Source of the DNA: Apoderus coryli
Lineage: Eukaryota > Arthropoda > Insecta > Coleoptera > Attelabidae
NCBI GenBank assembly: GCA_911728435.2
Contig: OU452205.1
Coordinates: 13,894,260 to 13,958,259, forward strand
Reading direction: 5' to 3'
Length of the DNA: 64,000 nucleotides
Positions 11,966 through 21,150 of the stretch are shown here, one piece after another (position 1 is the stretch's first letter; each line of letters begins with the position of its first letter). The notes beneath the pieces were generated by a model. The model saw only the letters and a list, made by a program, of their open reading frames with translations. It was not told the origin of the DNA and did no database searches. The position numbers were made by a program, and so were the translations under genes.

Positions 11966-12719
11966 TTCCCTTCTTTTCTCCGTTTTACTGGATTTCTTGA
12001 CATCTGGTTTGTAATTTTTCAGGGTGGTCACATTTTCTAGATTGTATTTTCTTCGAAAAATGTTAAATATAACATATTGTAAATCTGCTTAAATTCAAAG
12101 TCCCTTTCCTATAGTTTTTATTGATATCATATTTCATGAGCTAACCATTTTTTTATAAAAAAATTATTGTTCGTTAGTGACTTAATGCTATGCGTGCGTG
12201 AGAACGTCGCTATTGTTTTGCAAGCTCAGCAATTTGTATTTCTAATGTACCTACGTAACAATAACAGAGACAGACCAGATCAGACGCTTTTGAAACGCAT
12301 TACAAAACTACTCAAACAAGAAGACATACAACTTTATCTATCATACTTATTATTTGTACAGTTTAATTATTCTTATGTTTTGATTATTAGTTAGTTAATT
12401 ATATCTATGCTTTAAAATTTAATCGAACCGTTTATTTTCATACAGTCCACTAAAACCTACAATTATAAACAAAAAATGAAAGAAAAAATTGCCAACAAAA
12501 GTCGCAATTTTTTGTCAGTTTAATTATTATTTTTTTTATAATGTTAGAAATTTACGTTAAAAAAGCGTTGTGTGCTTTTCGTTTCCTAAAAAATACACTG
12601 AAATTAAAAAAATGAACACAGTTTATTAACATATCAAAATGTAATAAGCAATACTTATAAATAATAATAATATATAAAACATAAACAAAAATAGTTTGTC
12701 TTATATCTTAATATATATA
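11966..12719. other. Non-coding stretch
   Basis: No recognised feature. An open reading of 75 codons at 12167-12394 has no recognisable motif and a codon mix no different from its surroundings, so it is not called. Confidence 0.5.
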
Positions 12720-12850
12720 TCAAATATATTCTTGAAATAAAAGTCAACCTCCACACAATAAATTTAATAGATTTCTCTAAAAAATCCTATATTTCCAAAC
12801 ATGTTTCACAGTACCAGGCCGCATCATCAGTGGTTATCAAAATTATGAAA
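12720..12850 (-). repeat. Penelope-like terminal repeat copy with hammerhead-like motif
   Basis: Read on the minus strand it contains CCACTGATGATG, a GC-rich stretch, GAAACATGTTTGG, then about 50 bases and TGTGTGGAGGTTGAC followed by TTTTATTTCAAG. The same order occurs in copies at 3427, 13014, 37411, 38131, 39873 and 56283. It forms an inverted pair with 13014-13150. Assignment to a Penelope-like family is an inference from the RT relic at 50145 and from the habit of such elements to carry hammerhead motifs in their terminal repeats. Confidence 0.6.
12795..12838 (-). ncRNA. Hammerhead-like fold, degraded
   Basis: On the minus strand: stem I strand CCA, core CTGATGA, one extra T, a weak stem II (GCGG pairing CTGT with G-U pairs), GAAA, a two-pair stem III (AC..GT), then TTGG, where TGG pairs back to CCA. 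The core letters are intact, but the extra base between A9 and stem II and the weak stem II argue against strong self-cleavage. Confidence 0.4.
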
Positions 12851-13013
12851 AGCTATTTTATCAGTATTATTATATTTAGTTAAGAGAAATGCATTAATCC
12901 ACTACGCGAAAAATTTTTATTAAAGAGTCTCTCAAATCTATTACAATTTTGGTTAAAACATTAAAATTCATTTAAATTTTTAATAGATTTGTGAGACTAC
13001 CTATGTGATTTGT

Positions 13014-13150
13014 TTATCAGAAGAAAAAATTGCTGCGAAATATGTTTGGTAAATGTAAGTTTTTTTAGAAAAATCTATTAAATTTATTGCGTGGAGATTG
13101 ATTTTTATTTCAGGAATATATTATTCTACTCGACTTCAATATGAAATACT
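13014..13150 (+). repeat. Decayed Penelope-like terminal repeat copy
   Basis: Plus-strand relative of 12720-12850: CAGAAGA, then GCGAAATATGTTTGG, then AAATCTATTAAATTTATTG, GTGGAGATTGATTTTTATTT and a GGAATATA block. The hammerhead core is mutated (CTGATGA to CAGAAGA). Together the two copies form a roughly 430-bp inverted pair around 12850-13014. Confidence 0.5.
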
Positions 13151-13491
13151 TCTTTAAAATGAAAAATCAAATACTTTAACTCAAATATTAAAAAAAATAA
13201 TAAAACATTTTAACTAATATTAAACGTGATAGCTTTTATAGATTTTAATTCCCTACAAAAACAGAGTTGAAGCCCGTGAAGATTTTCTCAAAATCAAAAC
13301 AATGTGTTTTTAAATACATTTAAATATTCAGCGCAGTGCAAGTTTTGCTTTTTTTGAGGCTCCATTGAAAGGAAACATTTTGAAAATAGTTCGCAAATCG
13401 TCAATTTTTTCATGAAAGTAACATCATTCGAAAAGGAAAAAGATGTGTGTGCTTTTCTTATGAAAATCTATTCTCCCAAAGAACATACTAA

Positions 13492-13620
13492 CATTTAATT
13501 TGACGGGAATGCTCAAAATGTCAACTGTCTTTCATTATTAGAGATGCAAGGAATGTATCGATATATTCAAATCGATCTCAATTTCTCAGCCTATATTAGT
13601 AGAAAAAAGTAGTAGCAATG
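13492..13620 (+). repeat. Dispersed repeat, copy 1 (partner 40264-40395)
   Basis: About 130 bases sharing ACATTTAATTTGACGGG, GATGCTCAAAATGTCAACT-type and TCGATATATTC blocks with 40264-40395 in the same orientation, with scattered substitutions. Both copies lie a few hundred bases downstream of a copy of the hammerhead-like repeat family. No coding content; family unknown. Confidence 0.6.
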
Positions 13621-13869
13621 CCACATATTTTTAAGGTTGAACTATTGACCGCTTGTCATACATTGTAAGACCTAAACAAACATAATTCTTAATAAAAATA
13701 AAATCTCTTTGGTCCATAGTAAGAAAAAAAAATCAATGCGTCAAAAATGTTAAAAAAATTATAATTACTTAAACTTTACCTCTCAATTTTGTACTTGAGA
13801 ATCAAGAAATTAAATCTTCGAAGTTAACAATATTTAACAAGTTACTCTGAAATTACAAATAATAGGAGC

Positions 13870-14096
13870 TCACTTGTGATGATGAATATAATTTTTTATT
13901 TGTCGCAACCAGGAAAAGTATAGTTCGGCAGAGCAATTAGAGCCATGGCAAGGTACATTCGAAGAGCAATGCTTACATTCGGAAAAACATTCTCTACATT
14001 ACGACTCTTCAGAATATAAAGCATTTTCTAACAAACATATAAATCCAGAACAAAATTCTTCACACTTGCATGCACTGCCGTGTGGAGAATACTTAC
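13870..14096 (-). pseudogene. Cys-rich exon-like stretch with in-frame stop
   Basis: On the minus strand a textbook splice acceptor (TTTTCTCTGTTTTTGCAG) ends at 14097. The reading after it (phase 2) runs KYSPHGSACKCEEFCSGF, then an ICLLENALYSEES segment, one TAA stop, then CRECFSECKHCSSNVPC and HGSNCSAELYFSW, ending at a TGA at 13870-13872. Thirteen cysteines in about 70 codons, many as C-x-C, C-x2-C or C-x3-C pairs, are hard to explain in AT-rich noise. I do not recognise the family; a cysteine-rich secreted or metal-binding protein exon is possible. The internal stop and the LINE tail inserted 25 bases upstream (14119) suggest a dead exon, though a sequencing or allelic stop cannot be excluded. 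Confidence 0.35.
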
Positions 14097-14118
14097 CTGC
14101 AAAAACAGAGAAAACCTG

Positions 14119-17025
14119 AAATAATAATAATAATAATTGCTTTATTGCCCAACAGTATTACATACCATTAACAGAGCACATTTAAAAAATATGATTATTA
14201 CTATAAACACCACCACACACCACGATACTTAATAAGAATCATTCAACACTCATAAGAAAAAAGAAAAAAGAAGAAAAGAAATATATCATTCTTAAAAAAT
14301 ATACATTAACAACATCTTAACCAACTAAATCTTACTATAAAATGAGGTAATCAAAAACCATGTTTTACATACATTGAGAAAAATAAATTAGCTTCGAAAA
14401 TAATCAGTAAGATGACTGACTCAACATTAATGTGACTGACCTTCTAACTAATGTCAGTGACTCAGAATAAATATCACAGCAGTCAGCAACAGAGTTAAAA
14501 TTATCGCACATTGTGTATATGGGAGACCTTTCGTATATGTTACTCCTCGCTCTCACATTATAAAACGGAAAATTATATCTTGAATTTATTCTAGGAATCA
14601 AAAAATTTATTTCAGCCAAGAGCTCTGAACAAGCTATTTTACCATGCAACAGCCGATAAAGAAAACACACGAAACATATCTTTCTACGCAGATCCAAGCT
14701 GAGAAAATCAAATCGTGTTGTTAATTCACTATAAAGTACACCCTGTTCTGGATAAACTCCATCAATTTTAAAGGAAAGGTACTTTAGAAATTTCCTCTGA
14801 ATTCTCTCAATGCAAACTTTATAGCAAGTATAATAAGGGTACCATATAAGAGAGCAGTATTCCAGCTTGGAACGGACATATGCGAAATAAACAGACTTTA
14901 TGGCATTCACATCTGTAAAAGATCTACAACTTCTCGTAATAAAACCGTACATCCTCAAAGCATCTCCAACCATAACTGTAATATGTTCCGAAAACGAAAA
15001 TTCTCTGTCAAACAGAACTCCCAAATCCTTTATAGATTCAAGAACTAGCAAAACTTCATCACCTATACTGTACTGAAAACTGAGGAAAGATTGCTTCCGC
15101 GTGTACGTCACAACTCTACATTTTCCAGCATTTAAACACAATTTGTTACTCTGACACCATTCTTTAATTATGTTAATGGAATGCTGAAGCTGCAAGCAAT
15201 CATCCACAGTTCCTATTTGTGAGAATATCTTGAGATCATCAGCAAAACACAACTTCCGGCAAGCCAATTCCCTCCCGAGGTCATCTATGAACAATATGAA
15301 CAACAGGGGGCCTAAATTTGAACCTTGCGGTACCCCAGAGCTTGCTAAATAGCACGGAGAATCATACCCACTGATTGAAATATACTGCTGTCTCTGCGAT
15401 AAATACGATTGAATAAGAGAAACTGCTGAAGTTCTAAAACCGAATCTTGCTAGCTTACAAAGTAATATAGAGTGATCAATTCTATCAAAAGCCTTCGCAA
15501 AATCGGTATAGATCACGTTAGAAATATATTGCGAAAAGACCGCCAGATTTGTTGTTGTTGATCTATGGGAAAGGAAACCATGCTGAAAATCATCAAGCTC
15601 ATTTCTAACGAGAGGATATATTCTATTATATAAAACAATTTCAAAGAGCTTGGAAAAATTTGATAAAATTGATATTGGCCTATAATTATTTACAGATGAA
15701 CGGTCGTCCGCCTTGAATATAGGACATACACGAGATAATTTCCACAATGTTGGAAAACGTCCTGTTTTGGACATTAGATTAAAAATACTACACATTGGAC
15801 CACTAAAAACAGAAATACAATCTTTAACTAAAAAAGACGGAACGCAATCCGGGCCAGTTGTTAATTTATTTTTCAGTCTCTTTGATGCCAAAATTATCTC
15901 AGACTCTGTAATATTTCGGAAATCAATGTCACAATCAATCTCTGACAATATATTTAAAGTACCAGTAGCTGGAGTGCCACTAGCTGGAACAAATACACTA
16001 TGAAAATATTCAGCAAACGCATTGACTATAGATTGTTGATCGCTATATGTTGTTTCATTATAAGTCATGAGGCCCAGTATGTTACTCAAACCCCTTTTCG
16101 ATTTGACAAAAGACCAGAACATTTTAGGATCTGTCGTAATACTGTTCTCCGCAGCTCTTACATAATTAGAGTAAGCCTCGGAAATCAACCGTTTGGAGTG
16201 CGCACGCAAACGCCTAAACTCCTCATGATGATATCGGGATCCAGTAGACTTAAAAGTTTTGTGACATTTAGCTTTTCTCTTGATACAGTTTATAATGTCA
16301 GACGTATACCATGAAGGATATCGATGACTAAATGTCTTGTGGCAAGGCACAAATAAGTCAAAAACACTATACAGTTTAGAATAAAATGATTCGAGAGCAC
16401 TGTCAACGTCATCAAAATCATTTAAAAATGTCCAATCAAAATTGAAAAGTGCCTCATACAATTCAAAGAAATTTGCCCGCCGAAAATTGTAAAAATTCCT
16501 AGATAAATTAGTTTGGAAGGTTTTTTCTTTAAAATTTAAGCCTAACAATTCCACACGCAGCGCAGGATGGTACAATCTGTCCTCATAAACCAATGGCGAT
16601 TCATCTTTCTCCACTTTACATTTAACATTCGATATAACCAAGTCCAGCACTCTACCCATCTCATTCAAAACATCATTATACTGAACACAATTCAATAAAT
16701 TCAGAAAACCGTCGAGAGCCGCCGATCTCCTGTCAATAGACTCAGATATATAATTAGAGATATTAAAGTCACCTATAATTGCTAACTTATTATCATGCAA
16801 AGCATATCGCTGTTCAAAATTATCAAGAAAAAGATTCAAGGGTTTCGATGGCTATCGACGGTGGAATATATACTACAAAAAAGTTTATACATTCATTAGG
16901 TATACTAATAAGCAGCTGCTTACTCTGCGTAATCGCTAATACGGCCCTGGTCATCTTTAAAAGTACCTGATTAACCAATAGGCTAGCTTCAATTATCTCT
17001 TGAGTTATAATCTCATAAAATCATA
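14119..17025 (-). mobile_element. 5'-truncated LINE, minus strand
   Basis: The element runs from an ATT-repeat tail (14119-14137 on the plus strand as ATA units) through a 260-bp 3' UTR and an 811-codon reading frame to a truncated endonuclease. Upstream of the long frame the minus strand still reads QLLISIPNECINFFVVYIPP (about 16960-16870), a LINE endonuclease block. It is joined by one frameshift near 16845 to the ..LAIIGDFNI block, so endonuclease homology begins at about 17025. The true 5' end was not fixed because no target duplication could be identified. Confidence 0.85.
14404..16839 (-). CDS. LINE ORF2 fragment: endonuclease end and reverse transcriptase, open
   Basis: This is an uninterrupted 811-codon reading. 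Residues about 20-25 hold the endonuclease motif GDFN, and the linker carries YPSWYTSDII. RT blocks follow: NYRPISILSNFSKLFE, QHGFLSHRS, VIYTDFAKAFD (catalytic D446), SGVPQGSNLGP and LCFADDLKIF (F532-A533-D534-D535). The thumb and C-terminal domain carry RSKLEYCSLIWYP and ERIQRKF. Compared with the ORF at 40585-42993, about ten residues are missing just before VIYTDF (TERLDNGGQVD-type sequence absent), an in-frame deletion next to the first catalytic strand. The product would be a cytoplasmic and nuclear RT for target-primed reverse transcription, but the truncated endonuclease and upstream frameshift make autonomous movement impossible. The initiator Met is arbitrary because the frame is joined to upstream endonuclease sequence by a shift. 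Confidence 0.85.
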   Translation of the reverse strand: MNLFLDNFEQRYALHDNKLAIIGDFNISNYISESIDRRSAALDGFLNLLNCVQYNDVLNEMGRVLDLVISNVKCKVEKDESPLVYEDRLYHPALRVELLGLNFKEKTFQTNLSRNFYNFRRANFFELYEALFNFDWTFLNDFDDVDSALESFYSKLYSVFDLFVPCHKTFSHRYPSWYTSDIINCIKRKAKCHKTFKSTGSRYHHEEFRRLRAHSKRLISEAYSNYVRAAENSITTDPKMFWSFVKSKRGLSNILGLMTYNETTYSDQQSIVNAFAEYFHSVFVPASGTPATGTLNILSEIDCDIDFRNITESEIILASKRLKNKLTTGPDCVPSFLVKDCISVFSGPMCSIFNLMSKTGRFPTLWKLSRVCPIFKADDRSSVNNYRPISILSNFSKLFEIVLYNRIYPLVRNELDDFQHGFLSHRSTTTNLAVFSQYISNVIYTDFAKAFDRIDHSILLCKLARFGFRTSAVSLIQSYLSQRQQYISISGYDSPCYLASSGVPQGSNLGPLLFILFIDDLGRELACRKLCFADDLKIFSQIGTVDDCLQLQHSINIIKEWCQSNKLCLNAGKCRVVTYTRKQSFLSFQYSIGDEVLLVLESIKDLGVLFDREFSFSEHITVMVGDALRMYGFITRSCRSFTDVNAIKSVYFAYVRSKLEYCSLIWYPYYTCYKVCIERIQRKFLKYLSFKIDGVYPEQGVLYSELTTRFDFLSLDLRRKICFVCFLYRLLHGKIACSELLAEINFLIPRINSRYNFPFYNVRARSNIYERSPIYTMCDNFNSVADCCDIYSESLTLVRRSVTLMLSQSSY

Positions 17026-18085
17026 ATGTCAGATTTTTCAAAAAATATTTTATTAACGATCCTTCTGTTTATGCATTAGTTTAATGTACATCATGTTATC
17101 GTTGAACAATTAATTTAACCGAATTATAAATGCATTAGCTCTGCTACATTATGCTTCTTTTTTTATTCACATTCATAATACCTACTTATAATGAGGTTTG
17201 GAACAATTATTTATGTCACGTTAACAAAATCATGACTGGACAAATTTCTAACCCTTTTAATTAGCTGACAATGACCGTGTATGTGTATTACGTTTTTTTT
17301 TGGTGTTCTAAAAAATAAATCTTTTATAAATAACTAAATTATGAAAAACCATTTCTTATTGATATTATCCATACATGGTGATTATTCAACAGTAAAAGCA
17401 AAATATAACTGAAAGCTTAAACTTAAAGGAGTTTTGAAGATCCTTCGTCTTATCATTAGGGATAAAAAACATCTAAAAAAATATGTTAATTCCAAAATCA
17501 AAAATAAATAAAACACAAAGCTAACCTATCAGCGGCGACCTCAGTGTAATCTGTAAAATTATCCTGCATATTCGCCACGATTATTTTCAAGAAAGACGAT
17601 GCCGATATTATGTGGATGAAGAAAACAATTCAATTTGCAACAGTAACTTACATGGTTCTTTGAAATCTACTTACCCTGTACTTATTTATTACCAAAAATA
17701 TCAGCTTAAGAAAAAATGGTACAACATTTTGCTCCTTTTATAATAAATAGGTATTGCGTGTTTTAAATAATAACCCTTAACTATTGTTGGCATAATTTCT
17801 TACAACACGCGAGACACCATATGGGTTGAAAAAAAGAATTCGGTTCTTCCTTTTAACATAAGGTACAATAATGGTTTTCTTGATCTTCTTAAAACTTTCA
17901 TTCGAGGCACGCGTTTATATTCAATTTTTGTCTGATGCCCTCATTAGGCCTAATTATCCCGCATGTGTTGTTTCCTTTACCTTTCAAAATTTCTTATGCG
18001 GTTCTATGGTCCAAATTTAGTGAACTTTATTCTTTAATTCATGTAACCATTTGCCTGAAAATGATACCCTAATTGGACGTGGATA
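17026..18085. other. Non-coding stretch
   Basis: No coding or terminal-repeat signal was recognised, apart from a possible very decayed hammerhead-like string on the minus strand near 17425-17460 (CTAATGA, AAGA..TCTT, AAAAC) that is too weak to call. Confidence 0.45.
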
Positions 18086-18292
18086 TGCAAAAAGGAACCA
18101 AACGACAAAATAGCGAAAATAAGTCTTTATGCACGAAAAGTTGCCCAAAGACACAAAATACATTATGCACAAACAACCCGAGCGATTTATTAACCCTACT
18201 CACTACTATTGACGAGAAGAACCACCGCGAAACGTACAGAAGTCCTAAATGGTTTCGCAAAAAAGAACCATGTAACATGGTTCCTTTTTGCA
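18086..18292. repeat. 207-bp element with 15-bp perfect inverted ends
   Basis: TGCAAAAAGGAACCA at 18086-18100 is exactly repeated in inverted orientation at 18278-18292. The right end is itself half of a local palindrome, with GCAAAAAAGAACCA (18257-18270) pairing across TGTAACA. This looks like a miniature inverted-repeat element. Target duplications were not evident. The overlapping 80-codon readings on both strands here have no recognisable motif. Confidence 0.5.
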
Positions 18293-18344
18293 AAATAAGA
18301 TATTTTAATTTTATATCATAATGCCGCACTTGGTTTGTTTCTTT

Positions 18345-19055
18345 ATTTGTAACAGTTATTAATCAGAAATGTATCAGCTTTATGTAGATGAAAATTAAAA
18401 GAAATTTTTATGAAAAATTTAACTTATAATTTAAAACTCTCAAAAAAGAGACATGTAATAAGTGTGATACGTTTCAAGTCAAAAAAGATAATACAAAGAA
18501 CAATGAAGAAAAATATCACATAGAGAAAGAACATAATGACCATATTCGGTTGTGGTAAGAAGCACAGAATAAAATGAAAAAATATATGAAATTTGCAGCC
18601 AACAACGTTGAGTGTCTAACATTTGACCTACAAAAAACGTTGCCACTTTCTACGATCCCAACAAATGATATATTTTACAAAAGGCAACTGTGGGTATACT
18701 TCCTTGGGATTCATTCAGGCAAACAAGTCAAAGGATTTTGTTACCCTTGTGTGGAAGAAACTGCTGGACGAGGTGCTCAGGAAGTGACCTACTGTTTATA
18801 ACATATTAACGAAGAGGCTGATAATGTTACAGAATTGGTTTTATGGAGTGACTGTTGCGGTCGCCAGAACCGAAACATAAAAGTTATCTTGATGTTAAAA
18901 TGTGTGAGCAATCACCCATCGTTACAAAAAAAATACACTTCGCTACTGGATTTCAGGATAGCTACTTACCTAATGACGATGACCTCGGAAAAATTGAGGC
19001 CGCACTAAAAGGACAGGAACGCCTATATAGTCCTAAGGATGAAAACTTCATGTAA
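18345..19055 (+). pseudogene. Relic of transposon-associated insect gene of unknown function
   Basis: The broken reading recalls a widespread insect multi-copy protein. In order it shows YQLYVDEN (about 18371), ETCNKCDTFQVKKDN with a C-x2-C pair, LTFDLQKTLPLSTIP, FYKRQLWVYFLGIHSGK, RGAQEVTYCL, and WSDCCGRQNRNIKVILM with a possible catalytic-type aspartate. It ends ATGFQDSYLPNDDDLGKIE. Breaks seen are a frameshift near 18440, stops near 18555 and at 18801, and a frameshift near 18910 (frames 18574-18801 and 18855-19055). The SDSCGGQNRN-like and SYLPNDRD-like blocks and their wide copy number in insect genomes suggest a transposase or transposon passenger, but I cannot name the superfamily with certainty. 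Confidence 0.65.
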
Positions 19056-20512
19056 AAAAAATCCTTTTTCTGTTACTCCCATGAAAAAAGATTTTTTTTT
19101 GGAATTTTAGGGGTAGCCCGGGTCAAAGAGGGTTGTAGCTGGTTGTCGTGAATGAGTAGTGATCACACAGGCTTCTGTGAGTTTAAACCAATTGGTTTAA
19201 ACATAATTATGTCGATTCTATGGAACTATATACAAACAACTTACTTTCGTCTTTGCTGATAGGCTTTCCGACTACGAAGTCATCATTCTAGGCCATCCTA
19301 ATTAGGGACAGAATAGTAGATTACGAGTGCGTGGATGAGAGGGTTTTTTTTGGTTCGGAGGCACAACGAGCGGGAAATTGACTCATGATGCTTGATGAAT
19401 GTTCAATAATTGAGTTCGAACGTTCAATTCGGAAGCAGGATTTTCAAACTTGACAAGGCCAAGACCATTCACCTCAGGATGAGGTAGTTGACAGATTAGC
19501 ATACCGTAGTTGCGGTCCTGGCATTTCCTGAAATATCATCCATAGCAGTTAGTATACTACGTGTAAAAGGGTACTTATACAGGGTGCATCGGTTTTTTAT
19601 AGTAAAACTTCAGGGTGTCAAAATTCAAATTTAAAATCGAAAATTTGCCATAATTTAAAAACGCCTTTAATTATTTTTTTAGGATTTAGTGACCGATATG
19701 TTCTTTATAAAAGTCATATTTTAACAATCTTTTTAAAAAATTAACCAGTGGCATGCTATCGGGGTTAGGACCCCCTAATTTTTACGCCACTGAAATAAAT
19801 ATTTTTTTTAAAATTCCCGGTAAATTTTTTCTTAAAAAGTAATAACTTTGTATGGGTCTTAAGGGAACGGTTTTGAAGGAATTTTTATGAATTAGCTATC
19901 CCGGTAGGCGCAGGTGTCTGTATATATAAGATATTCAATTTCTTAAAAAATGCGGACCGTTTTATGCCTACTTTTTAGTTCGACCCTTAATTTGCATATA
20001 AATAATCAACAAAACAAACATTGTTATATCCCATGTTTATTGTGCTCTACTACCTTAACAGTTATAAAAAAATAAATAAAAACTAGAGCTTGACAAATGG
20101 ACATTCCTGTATAATATACATAGTTCTTGTTTAAATTAAATTTAAGTCGACAGAATCATTAATAATAATTTTTGTATGTATGAAAATGGGTCGTGTCTCA
20201 AAATGACCCTTATTTGTATTGTGCATGCCGTTAATGAGGGTATTACACCCTAGTTTTAATATTTTAATCTATGCGCTGTAAGTTTAGGGATGCTGAGAAG
20301 ACAATAGTAGACAAAGGGGATTAATTTTTTGATAATGGACAATAATAATAGGCGACACATGTTTTTAACTGACTTTTGAACTGGTTTAAATATCTAAAAA
20401 AAAATTTTAATACTTCTTTTTATAATTTGCAGGTCAGTACAACAGAGTAGGCTAATATAAATAGTTTATATTGTCCAATCTATACAATATTCTCTGGTAG
20501 TGTGACTAACAT
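19056..20512. other. Non-coding, with decayed long-TIR mariner end
   Basis: From 19578 the sequence reads CAGGGTGCATCGG, then a second CAGGGTGTCAAAATTC near 19611, then CCAGTGGCATGC and ACGCCACTG blocks near 19745-19790. This is the same architecture as the long TIRs of 58089-60325 (CAGGGTGG, internal CAGGGTGTTG, GCAGTGGCG..CGCCACTGG). It therefore looks like the left TIR of another family of that type, without a visible partner. Nothing was recognised in the rest. Confidence 0.5.
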
Positions 20513-20780
20513 TTGGTCACAGCATTTGTACCACTCGCAATAAAGTATGCAGTAGAGATCAATGCATTCTGTTCGGTAGAGATTCAGAACTGGTGCAGAT
20601 TATTATCGTTGGTTTACTGCTATGGTTTTATCAACAGATTCTCAAATATTGGGAAAAACAATAACCGACTCTGGGCTGGTCTTGTTGCTGCTCAGTTCAA
20701 CGGCTGGTTGTTGACCAATATAATAATTGGTTTTACTTTCGCACAGGGAAAGTATTGTGAATGGGCTAATAAAAAATTGG
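20513..20780 (+). other. Unrecognised open reading
   Basis: The frame is open from 20513 to 20893 (126 codons). Its last 35 codons lie in the SINE-like repeat starting at about 20783, so only about 90 codons are unexplained (VPLAIKYAVEINAFCSVE, RLWAGLVAAQFNGWLL). I recognise no family. In a genome this AT-rich a 126-codon chance ORF is uncommon but not decisive. Confidence 0.15.
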
Positions 20781-20782
20781 AG

Positions 20783-21150
20783 ATAAAGACGGATATAACC
20801 ATTTTGAAGTTCCCTGAGACGATTAAGACCATTTTCCGATGGAAGTCTGTCTGTCTGTGTGTAAATAAATTTTCATATATCAGTAGGGGTTGAGTGATAG
20901 ATCATTTTAAAGCAATTTTTATCTGCTTTACAGCGCTAGCTCACTTGATATTTGCCCCCATAATTCTTGCGGAAGGTTCGGGTTCGAGTACTAGCTCTGG
21001 CAATACTTTTTTTTTTTCTAATTTTTGATAAAGTAGTTAGGTACGTTAATTTATTGGAAATAAGGAAAATAATACAATTATAATAATAATTATTATTCAA
21101 ATTCTGTTTCGTTACGCAGGTCATATATTTTTGATTATATTATAACTTGA
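20783..21150 (+). mobile_element. tRNA-derived SINE-like repeat, copy A (internally deleted)
   Basis: Shares with copies B (45753-47045) and C (52005-52626) these blocks in order: GAAGTTCCCTGAGACGATTA, GTCTGTCTGTCTGTGTG, GTTGAGTGATAGATCATTTT, CTGCTTTACAGCG, a tRNA T-arm (GGTTCGGGTTCGAGTACTAG near 20975-20997), CTCTGGCAATACTTTTT, and the end block TCTGTTTCGTTACGCAGGTC. This copy lacks the segment between the CTGTGTG run and ATATCAGTAGG, and the D and anticodon arms, so only the T-arm half of the tRNA part remains. Confidence 0.7.

Noticed and set aside
12167..12394. 75-codon open reading
   Set aside because: No recognisable domain, no splice or poly-A context, composition like the surrounding sequence.
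15713..16314. Plus-strand readings of 96 and 104 codons
   Set aside because: Shadows of the minus-strand LINE ORF at 14404-16839.
17425..17465. Minus-strand CTAATGA, AAGA..TCTT, AAAAC string
   Set aside because: Core mutated at two or more required positions and no stem I; too weak to list as a motif.
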